Of a stretch of DNA of 64,000 bases, positions 11,201 to 23,380 are shown piece after piece. The stretch covers positions 1,054,001-1,118,000 of the forward strand of contig NC_088937.1 of the NCBI RefSeq assembly GCF_033473495.1, given 5' to 3'. Origin of the DNA: Cercospora beticola (Eukaryota; Ascomycota; Dothideomycetes; Mycosphaerellales; Mycosphaerellaceae). Every line of letters starts with the position of its first letter. Within the stretch, counting starts at the first letter, position 1. The notes below the pieces were generated by a model. It did not search any database. It saw nothing but the letters and a program-made list of their open reading frames with translations, and was not told the DNA's origin. The position numbers and the translations under genes are program-made.

Positions 11201-13500
11201 TAATTAAGTAAGTAGTATATCTATTAGAAACCTAGTTAGTAGACTTCTAAAGAAGCTAATAGTAGTTATACTTTCTATAGCTACTATATCTATAGCTATA
11301 GTAACTAAACCTATAGGTCCTAGCTAAATACTCTTTATATAGTTACTACCTCTACTAAAGAATAAGAAGAAGTACTAGAGAATAGAGAATCTAGAAGAAG
11401 AAAACTCTAGAGAACTATAACTCTAGTAGAAGAAAAGTAGAACTACTAAACTACTTAAGCTAAGCTAGGAAGTTAATAGATAAGCTAGTTCTAGTACTAG
11501 TAGAAGACTATATTCTAAAGTAAAAGGATTAAATATTATATAGTAGGACCTATAAGGAAATAGAAATTAGAAGAGGAACTAAAACTAAATCTATAGCTAA
11601 AAAAGAAAGAGATCTATCTTAGATAAAGGACTAGGCCTAGAGCTAAAAGCTTATAGTATAGTAATAAGATAAGTACTTTAAAAGAGATAGAGAAAATATA
11701 AATAGAAGAAGGAGCCTAGTACTAAGTATTATAAAGTATTTCTAAGCTAAGTCTAAAGCTAAGAATAGAAGTAGATTTAGGAAGCCCTATTAGAGGTTTA
11801 GGAGTCTATATTTATAGTAATTGCTCCTTAAGTCTCTATATAGAGATAAGAGGTACCTATTCTAAAGTCCTATAAAAAGGCAATTTAGGATCCTAAATAG
11901 AGATATATATAGAAGGATATAGTCTAAAAGGAACTAACTATATTAAGAAGCAATAATACCTAGATAAAAGTTGTTCTATCTAAAGGAGCAAACCTTATTA
12001 TATCTAAGTAGGTATTTAATATAAAGAGATTAATTAGTAGAGCTATTAAGAAGTTTAAGGCAAGACTAGTTATAAGAGGTTTCTCTTAGAAGTTTAGAGT
12101 TAATTTCTAGGAGACCTTTATACTAATAGTTAGGTATAATACCTTAAAGGTATTTATAGCTATAGTTTATAAGAAGGATCTAGAACTCTACTAAGTAGAT
12201 ATAAACAATATATTTACTAAGAGCAAACTTTAAGAAGAAATCTTTATAATCCTACTACTAGGAGTTAAGATTCTATCTAATATAGTCCTATAAATTCTAA
12301 GAAGCTTATATAGACTAAAGCAAGTAGTAAGAAACTAGAACAAACTCTATATCTTAAAGTTAAAACAGATTAGGTTTATATAATTAGAAGTAGACCTATA
12401 CCTTCTTATCTACTAGGAAAGGAATATTCTAATCCTAACCTATATAGATAATATTCTAATTATAGTACTAAAGCTAGAAGATATACTTTAGTTTAAGGAA
12501 TAGCTAGGCAAAGTATTTAAGATTAAAGATCTTAGAGAACTAGAGAAAATCCTTAGAATAAGGTTAATAAGAGATAGATAAGCTAGAACTCTAAAGCTTA
12601 ATTAAGAATACTTTATCTAGGAGAACCTTATAAAGCTAAGAATAACTAAGGAGATAGCTAACCTAACTCTCTTACTAATAGATAGTTATAATAGCCTAAA
12701 ACTAATAGGCTTATATAATAAGAGAGGGAATAAGATAGAGTACTAAAGCTAAACTAGTACCTAGATATAGCCTATAGTTATAATAAGACTAGATATTACT
12801 TTCTCTTTTAGAAGGTTAAGCTTATATATCTTAGACCTAACTAAGAGGTATATATAAGCTCTAAAGAAACTAGTAAGGTACCTAAGGTTATCCTAAGACT
12901 TAGAACTAATATTTAGGAGAAATAGAGGAAGCCTAATAGAATATTTAGACTCTAACTATATAATAGATAAAGTAGATAGAGTCTTAATTCTTAGGAGTAT
13001 CTTCTTTCTTTATAGAGCTCTAGTTTCTTAGATAAGTAAGAAGTAAAAGTCTATTATAATATTAATAATAGAAGCTAAGTATATAGCTATAAATATATAT
13101 ATAAAGCAATCTTAGTTCCTAGTAGTACTCTTAAGAGAGATAGACTATATAGAGTTAGTAGGAGAATGCCTATTCTAACTAACTATAAAAGTATATCCTA
13201 ATATAGTAAGAGAACTAAAGCTAGTATAAATTATAGGAGACAATTAGGCAGCTTTAACTCTTATTAAGGATATATATACCTATAAGAGATCTAAACATAT
13301 TAATATTATATATAACTATATTAGATATCTCTAGTAGTAGAGGAAGGTTATAGTAGAATATATTCTAACAAAAGAGATAGTTACTAATAGCCTAACTAAA
13401 CTAAAGAATAGGCTATAGTTTTAGGAGTTTATAAGACAACTCTAGCTTATATAGAGAAAGGCAAAAGATTTATACTCTAACTATAGATTAAACTCTAGAC
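8300..13500 (+). pseudogene. Copia gag-pol polyprotein remnant
   Basis: A single frame (codon starts divisible by three) holds all recognisable domains. A gag zinc knuckle near 9,480-9,515 has Cys replaced by Tyr (KYYFYKKEHF). Protease and integrase parts follow but are heavily broken by TAG/TAA. The reverse-transcriptase box at 12441-12452 reads YIDN, where the second catalytic Asp of YVDD became Asn by a TpG-to-TpA change. The Copia RNase H region runs from about 12,950 (SNYIIDKVD) through the TEAKYIA block near 13,070 to about 13,450. Almost every stop is one RIP transition from Gln or Trp. Both end coordinates are approximate. The 13,500-13,855 stretch is untranslated. Confidence 0.85.
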
Positions 13501-13855
13501 CTTAGGATAATTAACAAAAGATACGTACTATAATATTAGAGATATTATAGTAAGTATAAAACTAAGCCTAGGAGTTATACTATAGGAGAAGTAGCTTGCT
13601 ATATATAATAAGTAATTAGGATCTAGGAATTTATATATAGTCTAAAAAGGGAAAAGCCTAGAGGAGAAACAAAAGGTATATACTCTAGTATTAACATTAC
13701 TACGGTACCTACGATACTAGGCTAAGGAGTTAAACTAAGATAGATTAGGTATATAGCTCTAACTATATAACTATAGTACCTAATAACTTATTATAATTTA
13801 GAGATAGATTTAAATATAAGAATATAGATAGAAGACTATCTAGCCTAAGTAGGAG

Positions 13856-14085
13856 TATTAGAAAGTATAGTCTAGTTAGATATTCTAAGAGATACTTTAG
13901 AGATTAGGATTAGGTAATATAGGTTATATAATACTAGGTTATATAACCTAGCTAATACCTATCTTAGGAGTAAGATATAACCTATAACTAACTAATATAA
14001 TTAACTCGGTTAGTTCCTACTTATTATCTCTACTTCTACTATATTATACCTATCCGACAAGTGCCTACGAGAATACAATTTAATA
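13856..14085 (+). repeat. Copia 3' LTR (230 bp)
   Basis: It is the same length as the 5' LTR, with five transition differences. It is preceded by a short purine-rich stretch (AAGTAGGAG, 13847-13855) that fits a polypurine tract and followed by the target duplication ACTAG. Confidence 0.95.
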
Positions 14086-14199
14086 ACTAGTACTATAGCT
14101 TCTATCTAAAATAGGTTAGGCTATATATACTTATAATATATTAGCAGAATATCTTAATATTAGAGTATTCGTCTAGTATATAGCCTACTCGACGGTTAA
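14086..14199. other. Spacer of the older repeat between the Copia and Gypsy insertions
   Basis: It begins with the right copy of ACTAG (14086-14090) and ends with the left copy of GTTAA (14195-14199). The two LTR elements therefore inserted about 105 bp apart into the same pre-existing sequence, which continues at 21,003. CpA-depleted, no gene. Confidence 0.75.
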
Positions 14200-14395
14200 T
14201 ATAAGGAGTAGAATATAGTAATATATTAAGCGCCTCTAGACTCTCCGTCTAGAGATATTAAGAATAATTCTTGCCTTTTTAGTTTGTCTACGTTCTACGT
14301 ACTTTTGTCCTACGCTAAGTATAAGTAGCACTAGCCGTTATGCCTTAATGCCTAATAAGCTACGCCTCTCGAGCTATATACTGCTAGCTCTTATA
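14200..14395 (-). repeat. Gypsy 3' LTR (196 bp)
   Basis: It starts TATAAGGAG and ends CTCTTATA, and pairs with 20802-20997 with 13 differences. It is the 3' LTR because pol is on the minus strand and a polypurine tract lies at its inner edge. Confidence 0.93.
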
Positions 14396-14412
14396 ACTAT
14401 CTCCTTCCTTTA
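14396..14412 (-). other. Gypsy polypurine tract
   Basis: On the minus strand it reads TAAAGGAAGGAGATAGT, sixteen purine-rich bases directly before the 3' LTR. This is where plus-strand DNA synthesis would be primed. Confidence 0.7.
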
Positions 14413-14880
14413 ATAGAGCTACCTTAGCTCGGAGAGGAGACTATATATCTCCGTCGTCTTAGTATAGTATCCGGTACGTTCGTGCTACTTCTTATATATA
14501 TAAATATTAAGTCGAGCCTTAGTTCGTAGCTAGTTGCTATATAGTAACCCTCCGTAGCAACGGGCTTATTAATAGTACGTACTATCGGCGCTCGCGCTAT
14601 AAGGCGCCGGTATACTATAAATTCGTTATATACCCTTCGTATATTTTCTCTATTAACTATCTATATTTAGCAAGCTCTACGTATCCGACTCGTACTATAT
14701 ACTTAACTATCTAGTACTTCTCTCGTACGCGACCTATAAGTAATATACCTCCTAGAAGAGCTGCCGCTGCTCCTACTACTCCGGCTACTAACTACGACCC
14801 TCGTATAGTAGAAGACCTACCGAAGGCAGAGGATAACGACTACTAGTGCTACCTCCTATACCTCGTAGATCGTAAGTCGC

Positions 14881-15672
14881 GTAGTTCGTATACGTATCGT
14901 ATACTTCAAGTCTACTAACTTCTTATGCCTAGCCGTCGAGCCGCGCTATAATAGCGATATAAAGCTCGGCTAGTAGCTAAACTATATTCGCTACGCTAGG
15001 TCTAACTATAAGTATATCTATATTACTAATACCGACCTTATAAAGTAGGCGTAGCGCGCGCGCTACTACCGCCGCCTACTACGTACGAGCACGCGCGCTA
15101 TACGCTACTAGTAGCTCCGCCGATACCTCGATAACGTAGGCGAGGCTATCGCCGCTACCCTTAAGCGCTTATAGAGTAACTCGGGCAAGTCCGCCGGTAT
15201 CTTCTCTACGCCGAAGAAGGCTAGCGAGGCGCTAGCTACTAGTATGCCCTCCGCTAACGAGCTCGTAGCGACGAGTATAGGCCTCGCTATCTAGCGTAGT
15301 ATATTCGAGCTAGAGTACGAAGTATATTTTATATCCTACTAGTCGCTTGCTTATACTATATAGTACTAATTCGTATAATAGAAGCTCCGCTTACTTAGCG
15401 CCTCTAGCGAGGCTCTAGACTTTACTATCGCCTCCGCCTACCTCGGCTAGTCTACTTAGAATAAGGGAGAGCTCTCCGAGCTCGAGGCAGATAATAAGAA
15501 GAAGAGTAAGGAGGAGAATAATAATATAGACTTAGGCGTAGGCAGCGAGTAGCCTACGGGCCTTACGCTCCTCTTCTGCTAGGCCCTTATAGTACTCTTA
15601 CGTCTCGCCGGCTCTAGGCTATATACTTCTATTATGCGTAGTATACGCTATACCTATAGGTACTATAAATAA
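14881..15672 (+). pseudogene. Candidate antisense accessory ORF of the chromovirus
   Basis: On the plus strand, opposite to gag-pol, the frame starting at 14881 stays protein-like for about 260 codons. It is interrupted almost only by TAG/TAA that revert to Gln or Trp by one RIP transition, and it ends at TAA 15670-15672. Readable patches include VYFKSTNFLCLAVE near 14,900, SNSGKSAGIFSTPKK near 15,175 and the acidic-basic ELEADNKKKSKEE near 15,480. The minus strand here is full of stops and shows no pol domain. I do not recognise the product. Antisense or extra ORFs between pol and the 3' LTR are known in some plant Ty3/Gypsy lineages. The region could instead be a captured gene fragment. The start is unclear and may lie up to 150 bp upstream. 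Confidence 0.5.
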
Positions 15673-15854
15673 ATGCCTTCTCTCCTTTTATAATATCTTA
15701 GTTTTCTAAATTCTTATATCTTAGCGATACTTATATCTTAGTAAGGCTTAGCGTTTAGAATTCTTAGAATTCTCTGCTATTCTACTAACTACTAGTATTA
15801 CTATTTCTTCTATAGTTTCGCCTTACGTACGGGCTGCTTAGTTTCGCGTTACGC

Positions 15855-18800
15855 CTCGAATATATTAAGTGCCTCGTAATCTCCGATATATTCTACCGGC
15901 TCCTAGGTATTATATTCCTCCGGCTATCTACGCTATCGAATTAGGTACTTCCTTACGCCTTTCTCTACGCGGCTTTCTAGTATCCTCTCGACTTCCTATT
16001 CGCCTTGCTCGTCTATAAGTAGTAGGCTAGCATCCTACGTATCGCTACTTTACTAGAGTTCTAAGAGAGATACGTAGAAGATATTATAAATCTGCGAGCC
16101 GGTTAGTAGAGCTAGGCGGTACGCCTGCTTTCCGACTGCGTTAATAACCTTAAATAGTCTAGCGAATTTATCCGCTAGCTTCTTCGATAGTACCTTTAAC
16201 TAGAGGTTCTTTATAGATAATAGGACTAAGTTACTAACCTTAAATTCTATCGGCTAGTACTTCTAATTAAAGTACTTAGCCTAAGATTCGCTTGCTTATT
16301 ACTAGCGCTTAGTTAGCTCTTCGTAGTTCTGCTTTAACCTCTCTATAGTATCCTTCGCTACTAGTACCTCTCTTCGAAGAAGTACGTCCCGAGCTTTACC
16401 TACGTCCCTCTTACGCATTTCTATAGAAAGGTCTAGATTAAACCTATATACTACTCGAAATAGCGACATCTTAAGTATAGTATTCGTACTATTATTATAC
16501 GCGAATTCCGCTAACGATAGGATAGATACCTAGTCGTCCTATCGCTTGCTATAATAGATACGTAGGTACTACTTAAGCGTCTAGTTTACGCGCTCGGTTT
16601 AACTGTTAGTCTACGAGTAGAATATAGTGCTTAGCCTACGTTTAATATACGTCTCGTAGTAGAAGTCTAACTAGAACTAGCTAGTAAAGACTAAGCCTCT
16701 ATCGCTTATAATACTAGCTAGTACGCTACGTAGTCGTATTACTTTATTAAGTAGGATATCTATAAGCTCTACGCTAGTATAGCGCTTTATCGTTCGGACG
16801 AAAGTTACTATCTTTAAGTAACGATCTACGATTATAAGAATCGCGTCGAAGATATAGCTATTCTACTTACTAGGTAGAAGATCTATAATAAAGTCTATAG
16901 ATAAATCCTTCTAAGGATAGTTAGGTAATAGGAGCGCAGCTATCTCGCTATAGAGGCAATAGCGCCTTGCTTTTGCCTTCTAATAGCTACTATACTGCTC
17001 GACGTACTGCCTTACGTCGTTACTAACCTCCGGCTACTAGTACTTCCGCTTAACTAACTCTACCGTCTTGTCCTTACTAAAATAGCCCGCTAGGACATCG
17101 TCGTAGTATATACGGATTACCTACGTCCGTAATACTAGGTCGTTCGGCAGGTATAGAGCCTTTCTCCGGTATATATAGCTGTCCTTAATAGTATATTTCT
17201 CGCTCGCTACGCCTTCGCGTTCGGCCTACTCGTATAGTGCTTTTGCTTTCGGATCGAGCTATACTAATATAGCGGTATACCTAACAATTATATCCGAGAT
17301 GTTAGCGTACGGCTGCTCTTATATAGTAATAGCGCTAGCGACTCGCAAGAGTAGAGCAAAGCTAAACGGACGAACTAAATAGTTAGCCGCTACCGTAATA
17401 TACCTACTATTAGGCAACGCTACCCCGCTGCTCTTAGCCGCTACCGTAACTACCTTTAGAGTATCTAACTAAGCCTAGTAAGTAGCTTTTATATAGGTAA
17501 CAACTAGGCCGCTTATAGGTATAGTGCTCTATACCTAGAGTTTCTACTATAGTAATAGTAGGAAGTTGCTTATCTCCTTCGCCTCTCGTATATAGTCGCT
17601 ACGTCTAGATAGCGTATCGGCTAGGTTAAGCTTACTAGCTCGATAGCTAATAGTAAAATTAAAGAGGGCGAGGAATATCGCCTACTTTACTTATCTATCT
17701 ATTAGCTACTTAACGCCTATAAACTCCTTAAGGTTAGCGTAATTAATAAGTACCTTAACCTTATACGTAGCGCCTTTAAGGTATAGTCGCTACGCCTTAA
17801 ATACCTTAACTACTACGAGTAGTTCCTTATCGTAAACCTTATAGTTATATTTAGCATTAATTATCTTCTATAAGAAGAAGGTAATTAGATACTATTCCAC
17901 TTCGAATAGTTAGCTTAGGATACCGGCTACTACGAAGTCGGAAGCGTCGGTTTCGACTCGTAGGCGTAGCGTAGAGTTAAAGTATCTTAGTAGTAGTATA
18001 GTCTAAAATCGATTCTTTAGCTTATAGAACGCCTGCTCCTTAGCTGCTTCCTACTTAATTAGCTCTAGCTTCTTTCTATCCTTTATACTCTTTAATAGCG
18101 CTATTAAAGGTACTATAACCCTCGAATATCCGAAGATAAATCGATAGTAGAAGTTCGCGAATCTAAGGAAGGATTAAACTTCTATTAGCGTAGTTAGAGT
18201 TAGCTACGAGGCGATTGCGGCTACTCTACTTAGGTCTATTACTACGCTACTAGTAGTTACTACGAATCTAAGGAAGTCGATCTTTTTCTAGAAGAACTTA
18301 TACTTAGAACGCTATACGTAGAGTCTAAACTTGCGGAGCCTCTTAAGTATAGCGTATATATCTCGTACGTGTTCCTCGTATATCCTACTATAGATTAGGA
18401 TATCGTCTAGGTATACTATATAGCTTATATCGACTAGCTCTACTAGCGTACGGTTAATATATACTTAGAACGTCGCTAGTGCGTTCGTTAAGCCGAAGAG
18501 TATTACCTTATACTAGAAATAGCCGTAGCGCGTACGGAACGTAGTCTTCTAGTAGTTACTTAGCTTAATCCGAATATAGTAGTACGTATTAGCTAAGTCT
18601 AAGGACGTAAACTATACGGCTCCTATAAGCCTATCTAGCGTCTTACTAATTAGAGGTAGTAGATGCCGGTTCTTAATAGTAATCTCGTTTAGCCTATAGT
18701 AGTCGATATATAACTATAGCTTGCTATTCTTCTTTAGTACGAACAGGATAGGCGCACCCGCCTCGCTATCGGAACGCTCGATCTAATCGTGCTCGAGTCC

Positions 18801-20700
18801 TATCTTTAGGTACTCCTTAAGCTCGTCTAATTCTCGCCCTAACTAGTAATATAGTAGGCGGAATAGTAGTATAGTTCTAGGCCGCAGGTTAATCGTATAC
18901 TCTACGCTATTAACTAGCTTGCTTCTTATTTCCTCTATCGGATTAAGAATATTATTAAAACGATAGAACTCCTTAGAGATAGGCTTAACCTTATCGCCTG
19001 TCTTACTTAGGCTTACCGTAAACACTACTAGTGCCTTCTAAAGATCCTTAAAGAACTTATAGGCTTCTCGGACTTCGAACTTGCTAAAACGATCGTTACT
19101 ATATAGCTATTTATCTATAGCGCTACTAGCTAGTATACGCTAAGTACGTCGCTATAGACGGCCTAAGATTACGTTAGGAGTTAGTATATTATATATATAG
19201 AAGATACTACCTATAGATCGCTCCTTACTACTAGAGTCTACGATCTATATACGTATATAGTACGTACCGTAATAGTGCCCTAATTTACCTATAAAGGTAG
19301 TAACCGGCAGTAGGGCCGCATTCGGCCTTATTAGTAGGTTATACTATAGTATAAAGGCCCTTAATATTATATTAATATCTATAGTATCGTCGAGAAGGAA
19401 AGCGGCTAGCTTGCTACCTAACTACGTTTCGACTTCTCCTTCTATACGCGTCGCTAGTACGCTCTAAACCGGTAGAGGGTTATCGCTATCTAGTTTAGCG
19501 CCGGTAACTCGTACGTTATCTCTAGCGCCTTAGCTTTTTTCGCTCTAAACTGCTCCTTTGCTATAGTTACTCTACGAATAGCCGGCTTATTACCGTCTTT
19601 CCTAGAGTTCGAGTAGTTAGGACTAATATAGCTAACCTCGTTATATACGAAGTACGTAGGTTGCTAACTCTTGCCCTTGCCTTTGCCTCTACGTTTACTC
19701 TTCGGCTTGCTACTATAAGTATCGTATTAGCCGCTAGTCGAACCGGAGGCTCCTTTATAAGGAGCGTCGCTATTAGTATACTTGCGCTTAGCCTACTTAT
19801 TCTCGGTATTACTATAATATAGCTTATAAGGTATAGCCTTCTTAGCTTACTCGAGGCGCCTTACTAGAGCGATAAGGTCGGTACGCTTATTAGGGACGAT
19901 ATAGTTCTTAATAATGTCCTTACGTAGCGATAGCTTTAGTTTTGCGAGGAACTAGCGTACTAGCTACGCCTTAGTATAGTTACCTAACTAAGACTCTAGG
20001 TTACTAAGGTCTATTACGAACTATCGTACGCTCTAGCTCTTACTCTAGCGTATGTTCTCGTATTCTATAGTTACGAGAAGTATGCGGTTCGCTTAATCCT
20101 CGACGATATCGTATAGGAATTAATAGAACCGAGACTAGGTATATCCTATAGGCAGAACGCCTAGGTATTTATTATACTACGCCTCTTACGCTTCGCCTAC
20201 GAGGTATATAATGCCCGTAATTACCTTCTAGTAATCCGTCGGAAACCTCTTCGGTATAGCTATAAAGTTTACTTCGAGAGTATAGATAAATTCGTATACC
20301 TCCTTTATAGTCTTACTCTTAAAGGGCTTAGGCGTACGTAGCTTAATAGACTCGTATAAGCTATACTCGTCGCTTTCGGAACGTACGCCGCTCGTATAAC
20401 TTGCGGACGCGTCGCCTTACTAAGGTATCGGCTATCCGAGGCCTAGCGCTATCGCGCTTAGCCGTACTAGCAATTTAATTATCTATACCTCTCTTAGTAA
20501 GCGTTCGTTCTTAGCCTTAAGAGTATAGATCTCTAGCTGTTCGCGTAACGCGTTATTTTTAGCTTAGAGGCGCCTACGTATTATATGCGCGTTACTAGCG
20601 TCGTCGGTATTATCTATATTCTCGTCCTATTCCTCTTTAGCTTATACTATTCCGGATTCTAATATCTCTTCGATATAGCCTAATAGCTATCCGTCGTTCG
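15855..20700 (-). pseudogene. Gypsy gag-pol remnant with chromodomain
   Basis: Reading leftward, gag lies at about 20,700-19,650 (no knuckle read with confidence). The start of the reverse transcriptase is clear: EYTINLRPR near 18,890, then SEAGAPILFVLKK near 18,750 and an intact YLDD at 18413-18402. RNase H follows to about 17,400. The first integrase Asp is in DLSIDFIIDLLPS near 16,900. The chromodomain at about 15,975-15,855 shows YLIR, PEEYNT, EPVEYIGDYEAL and IFE. At three places there a stop (TAG or TAA) stands where Trp is expected, a TGG-to-TAG/TAA change. The chromodomain would bind methylated histone H3 and steer integration into heterochromatin, which fits the nested setting. Confidence 0.82.
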
Positions 20701-20801
20701 GTACGTCGTCGTCGCGATTAGTCCGCTAGGTAGATACGTTTCGCGTAAGCATAATAGGCCTTAATAGATCGCTACCCTCGATAAAGTAGAAGAATTATAA
20801 T

Positions 20802-20997
20802 TATAAGGAGTAGAATATAGTAATATATTAAGCGCTCCTAGACTCTCCGTCTAGAGATATTAAGAATAATTCTTGCCTTCTTAGTTTATATACGTTCTGC
20901 GTGCTTTTGTCCTACGCTAAGTATAAGCGGTACTAGCCGTTATACCTTAACGCCTAATAAGCTACGCCTCTCGAGCTATATACTACTAGCTCTTATA
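20802..20997 (-). repeat. Gypsy 5' LTR (196 bp)
   Basis: Same ends and length as 14200-14395. It is followed to the right by the target duplication GTTAA (20998-21002). The adjoining internal sequence (20,801 leftward) should hold the primer-binding site, but I could not match it to a tRNA. Confidence 0.93.
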
Positions 20998-21841
20998 GTT
21001 AATTAGTACTTATAAACTTTATCTATACGCTTATCTATAGCCGAGATATCTCGAAAGGTTTTAAATAGCTAGAGAGGCCTCTATTTAGACCTTCTACTAC
21101 GTCTACTATAAGTTATATAGTTATCGGTAAGTAGCGTTATAAACTAACTAACCGAATATAGCTCTATCTATACGACTGCCTTCTTAGGAGGCTTTTATAT
21201 ATAAATAATATAGCTAGTCGAGACGCTATAAGTTACTTTATACTAAAGTATTAACTTACTAATTATAGTATACTATAGTTATAGTTTTAGACTCTGCTCG
21301 TTACTTCGTACGTTCTATCGTTTATATTATAAGCGGGCTTATATAAAGAGAAATATAGCTTCTAGAGTCGAGCTTAAGCGTATATCGATAACCTCTCGGC
21401 TTAAATTAGTTTCGCGATCTAGATCTAGTCGAACGAATACTTTAGGACTAGGTATTATCTAGCTACTACGCTCTAGTAAAGCTTTTTTAACCTCTATATA
21501 GAATTACTATATTAATATCTCTCTTATTAGGCTTATTAAATTCCCTCTAGATATTACTAAAGACTACTATTAGTAGATCTCTAGACTAGACTAATAGCTA
21601 TAAAAGCGAATTGCTCTCTAAAGATACTATCTAAGTATTATATTACTTTCTTCCTTCCTTCTAGCTACGCTTACGTAGGAACTATAAAAGTACCGAATCG
21701 GACGAGATATAGCGTACGTCGAGAAAACCTAGAAGGTAGATATAGGTTCTCGTATACAAGACTACGCTTATTACTAGTATTTAAACCTAATATAGTAAAG
21801 TCTTACTTCCTATAAGGTTTTAACCTCTTCTAACGTCGCGC

Positions 21842-23380
21842 GGCTCTAGGCTTATATTCTCGATCGATACTCTTAGTAATAGCTAATATAGTATATATTA
21901 GTTAGAGAGGCAGACTAGAAATTAAGAGTAATACTTTATCGGATTATAGAGTATATAGTATACGATATGCCCTACCGATATAGGTATTAAATTATAACGT
22001 CGAATCCTTAGCTACTCTAAGCTAATTTTTACTAGTATATCGATTAGGAGCTCTACTTATAGCGAGCTAATTACTACCTACTCCCGTAGCGCCTTATACG
22101 CCTATAGAGCGCTAATATCTAAAGCTATAGGAGTTATAGAGTATAGTATAGTTTAGCGAAACGTTTAAAAGAAGCAGTACGCCTCTTTTAGGCTCTCTTA
22201 TTATACTTCCTCTCTCCTATTAACTTTATACGATATTTATAAAATCTCTTGTTCCTTAATTATACCTACTAGCTAGGTTACTCTAAGGATTACGTCCTCC
22301 TAATCGTCTATAAATATAAGGAAGGCTATACTCGACGCTATATTTTAACTATTATACCTAATTACTATAGACGAGATCGAAGAAAGAAACGCCCGGTTCG
22401 AGGCTATAGCGTACCGGTACTTCTTCCTTACGTTTAGAGGTAGTCGCTTCGTAACGTTACTAATCGAACTTTATAATTATATTTGCCGCTTCTATACGAA
22501 CGATAAGCTAGCTCGCGATCTATATTGTTACTAAGTAGAAGCTCTCGTAGATATTATCCTAGTATCTAGTATAAGACTAATCCGGTATTACTCTCTCTTA
22601 GTCTCGATAGGCTCTATAATCTATTTTAGTACTTATAAGATCTTCGGTATACGCTATCTAATAAACATTAACGCTAATTATACCGTTCGTAGTTACGAGG
22701 AGCAGCTTATTCTTAATCTGTCTATAGAGTAGACCTATCTTAAATTCGTACTCGATTCTAGTAGATATAGGTTAGTAGAACTTACTATAGCTTCGAACGT
22801 TAATAAGAAGGCCGCTATAGATACCTAGTTCTAGCTTATTCTAAGATTAGTATTCGAGCAATAATATAGCCTTATATATCTTTATAAAGGTACTACTCTA
22901 CGCGATATCGTATTTAGTACTAATACTTTCTCTCTTATAAACTCTATTCCTTATAACTTAGCTCGTCTTACCTAGCTTACCGAGGACGCGTATTATATTA
23001 TATATACGCGAATAATATACTATAAGACCGAAGGTATATCTACTAGGATTACCGTCGCCTATCTATATAGTATCTCGATCGACTTATACCTATACGATAA
23101 TAGTATAGTAAAGGCTACTAAGTTCTACCGATTGCTACCTCTAAATATAGTCCTACGATATACGATACTAGTAGATAGCGAAGAGTTAATAGACGTTAGA
23201 ATTTATAGAAGTCGTCGGTAGACGTAATACTTAATAGTAAGGATACGAGTTTATATAACCTTAGACGGCCTAAGAGGCGTATAACTAATATATAATTATA
23301 ATAGTTTGCAACCTCGATATGCCGTCTAATCGATCTTAGTCTACTTCTACCTATAGCTTTCCGCTAAGTCGAAAGCGTAA
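21842..23380 (+). pseudogene. Unidentified RIP-degraded ORF, about 510 codons
   Basis: The plus-strand frame with codon starts 21842, 21845 and so on reads as a plausible protein for about 1.5 kb. It has long stop-free stretches such as the codons around 22,340-22,540 (residues DEIEERNARFEAIAYRYF) and 22,640-22,730. Nearly all stops are TAA or TAG, one RIP step from Gln or Trp. The product is rich in Leu, Ile and Tyr (many Tyr codons probably were His). No polymerase, integrase, transposase DDE or helicase motif is evident to me. Real ends are unknown. Confidence 0.45.

Larger units (their letters stand above)
7967..14085 (+). mobile_element. Complete Ty1/Copia LTR retrotransposon, RIP-damaged
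   Basis: Two 230-bp LTRs (7967-8196 and 13856-14085) bracket an internal region with a tRNA-primer site and a degraded gag-pol frame. The 5-bp target duplication ACTAG is present on both sides (7962-7966 and 14086-14090). LTR ends read TATTA..TAATA, which is TGTTA..TAACA after RIP. The LTRs differ at five positions, all transitions and four of them at CpA/TpG, so the element was young when mutated. No indel disturbs the frame between about 9,480 and 13,450. The domain order with the Copia-type RNase H at the C-terminus identifies the superfamily. Confidence 0.93.
14200..20997 (-). mobile_element. Complete Ty3/Gypsy chromovirus, minus strand, RIP-damaged
   Basis: Two 196-bp LTRs (14200-14395 and 20802-20997) are flanked by the target duplication GTTAA (14195-14199 and 20998-21002). 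Reading the minus strand, gag is followed by protease, reverse transcriptase, RNase H, integrase and a C-terminal chromodomain, which is the order of the chromovirus branch. LTR ends TATAAG..CTTATA are TG..CA ends after RIP. The LTRs differ at 13 of 196 sites (12 transitions, one transversion), more than in the Copia element, so this insertion is probably older or was hit longer. An extra plus-strand reading frame sits between the chromodomain and the 3' LTR. Confidence 0.92.
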
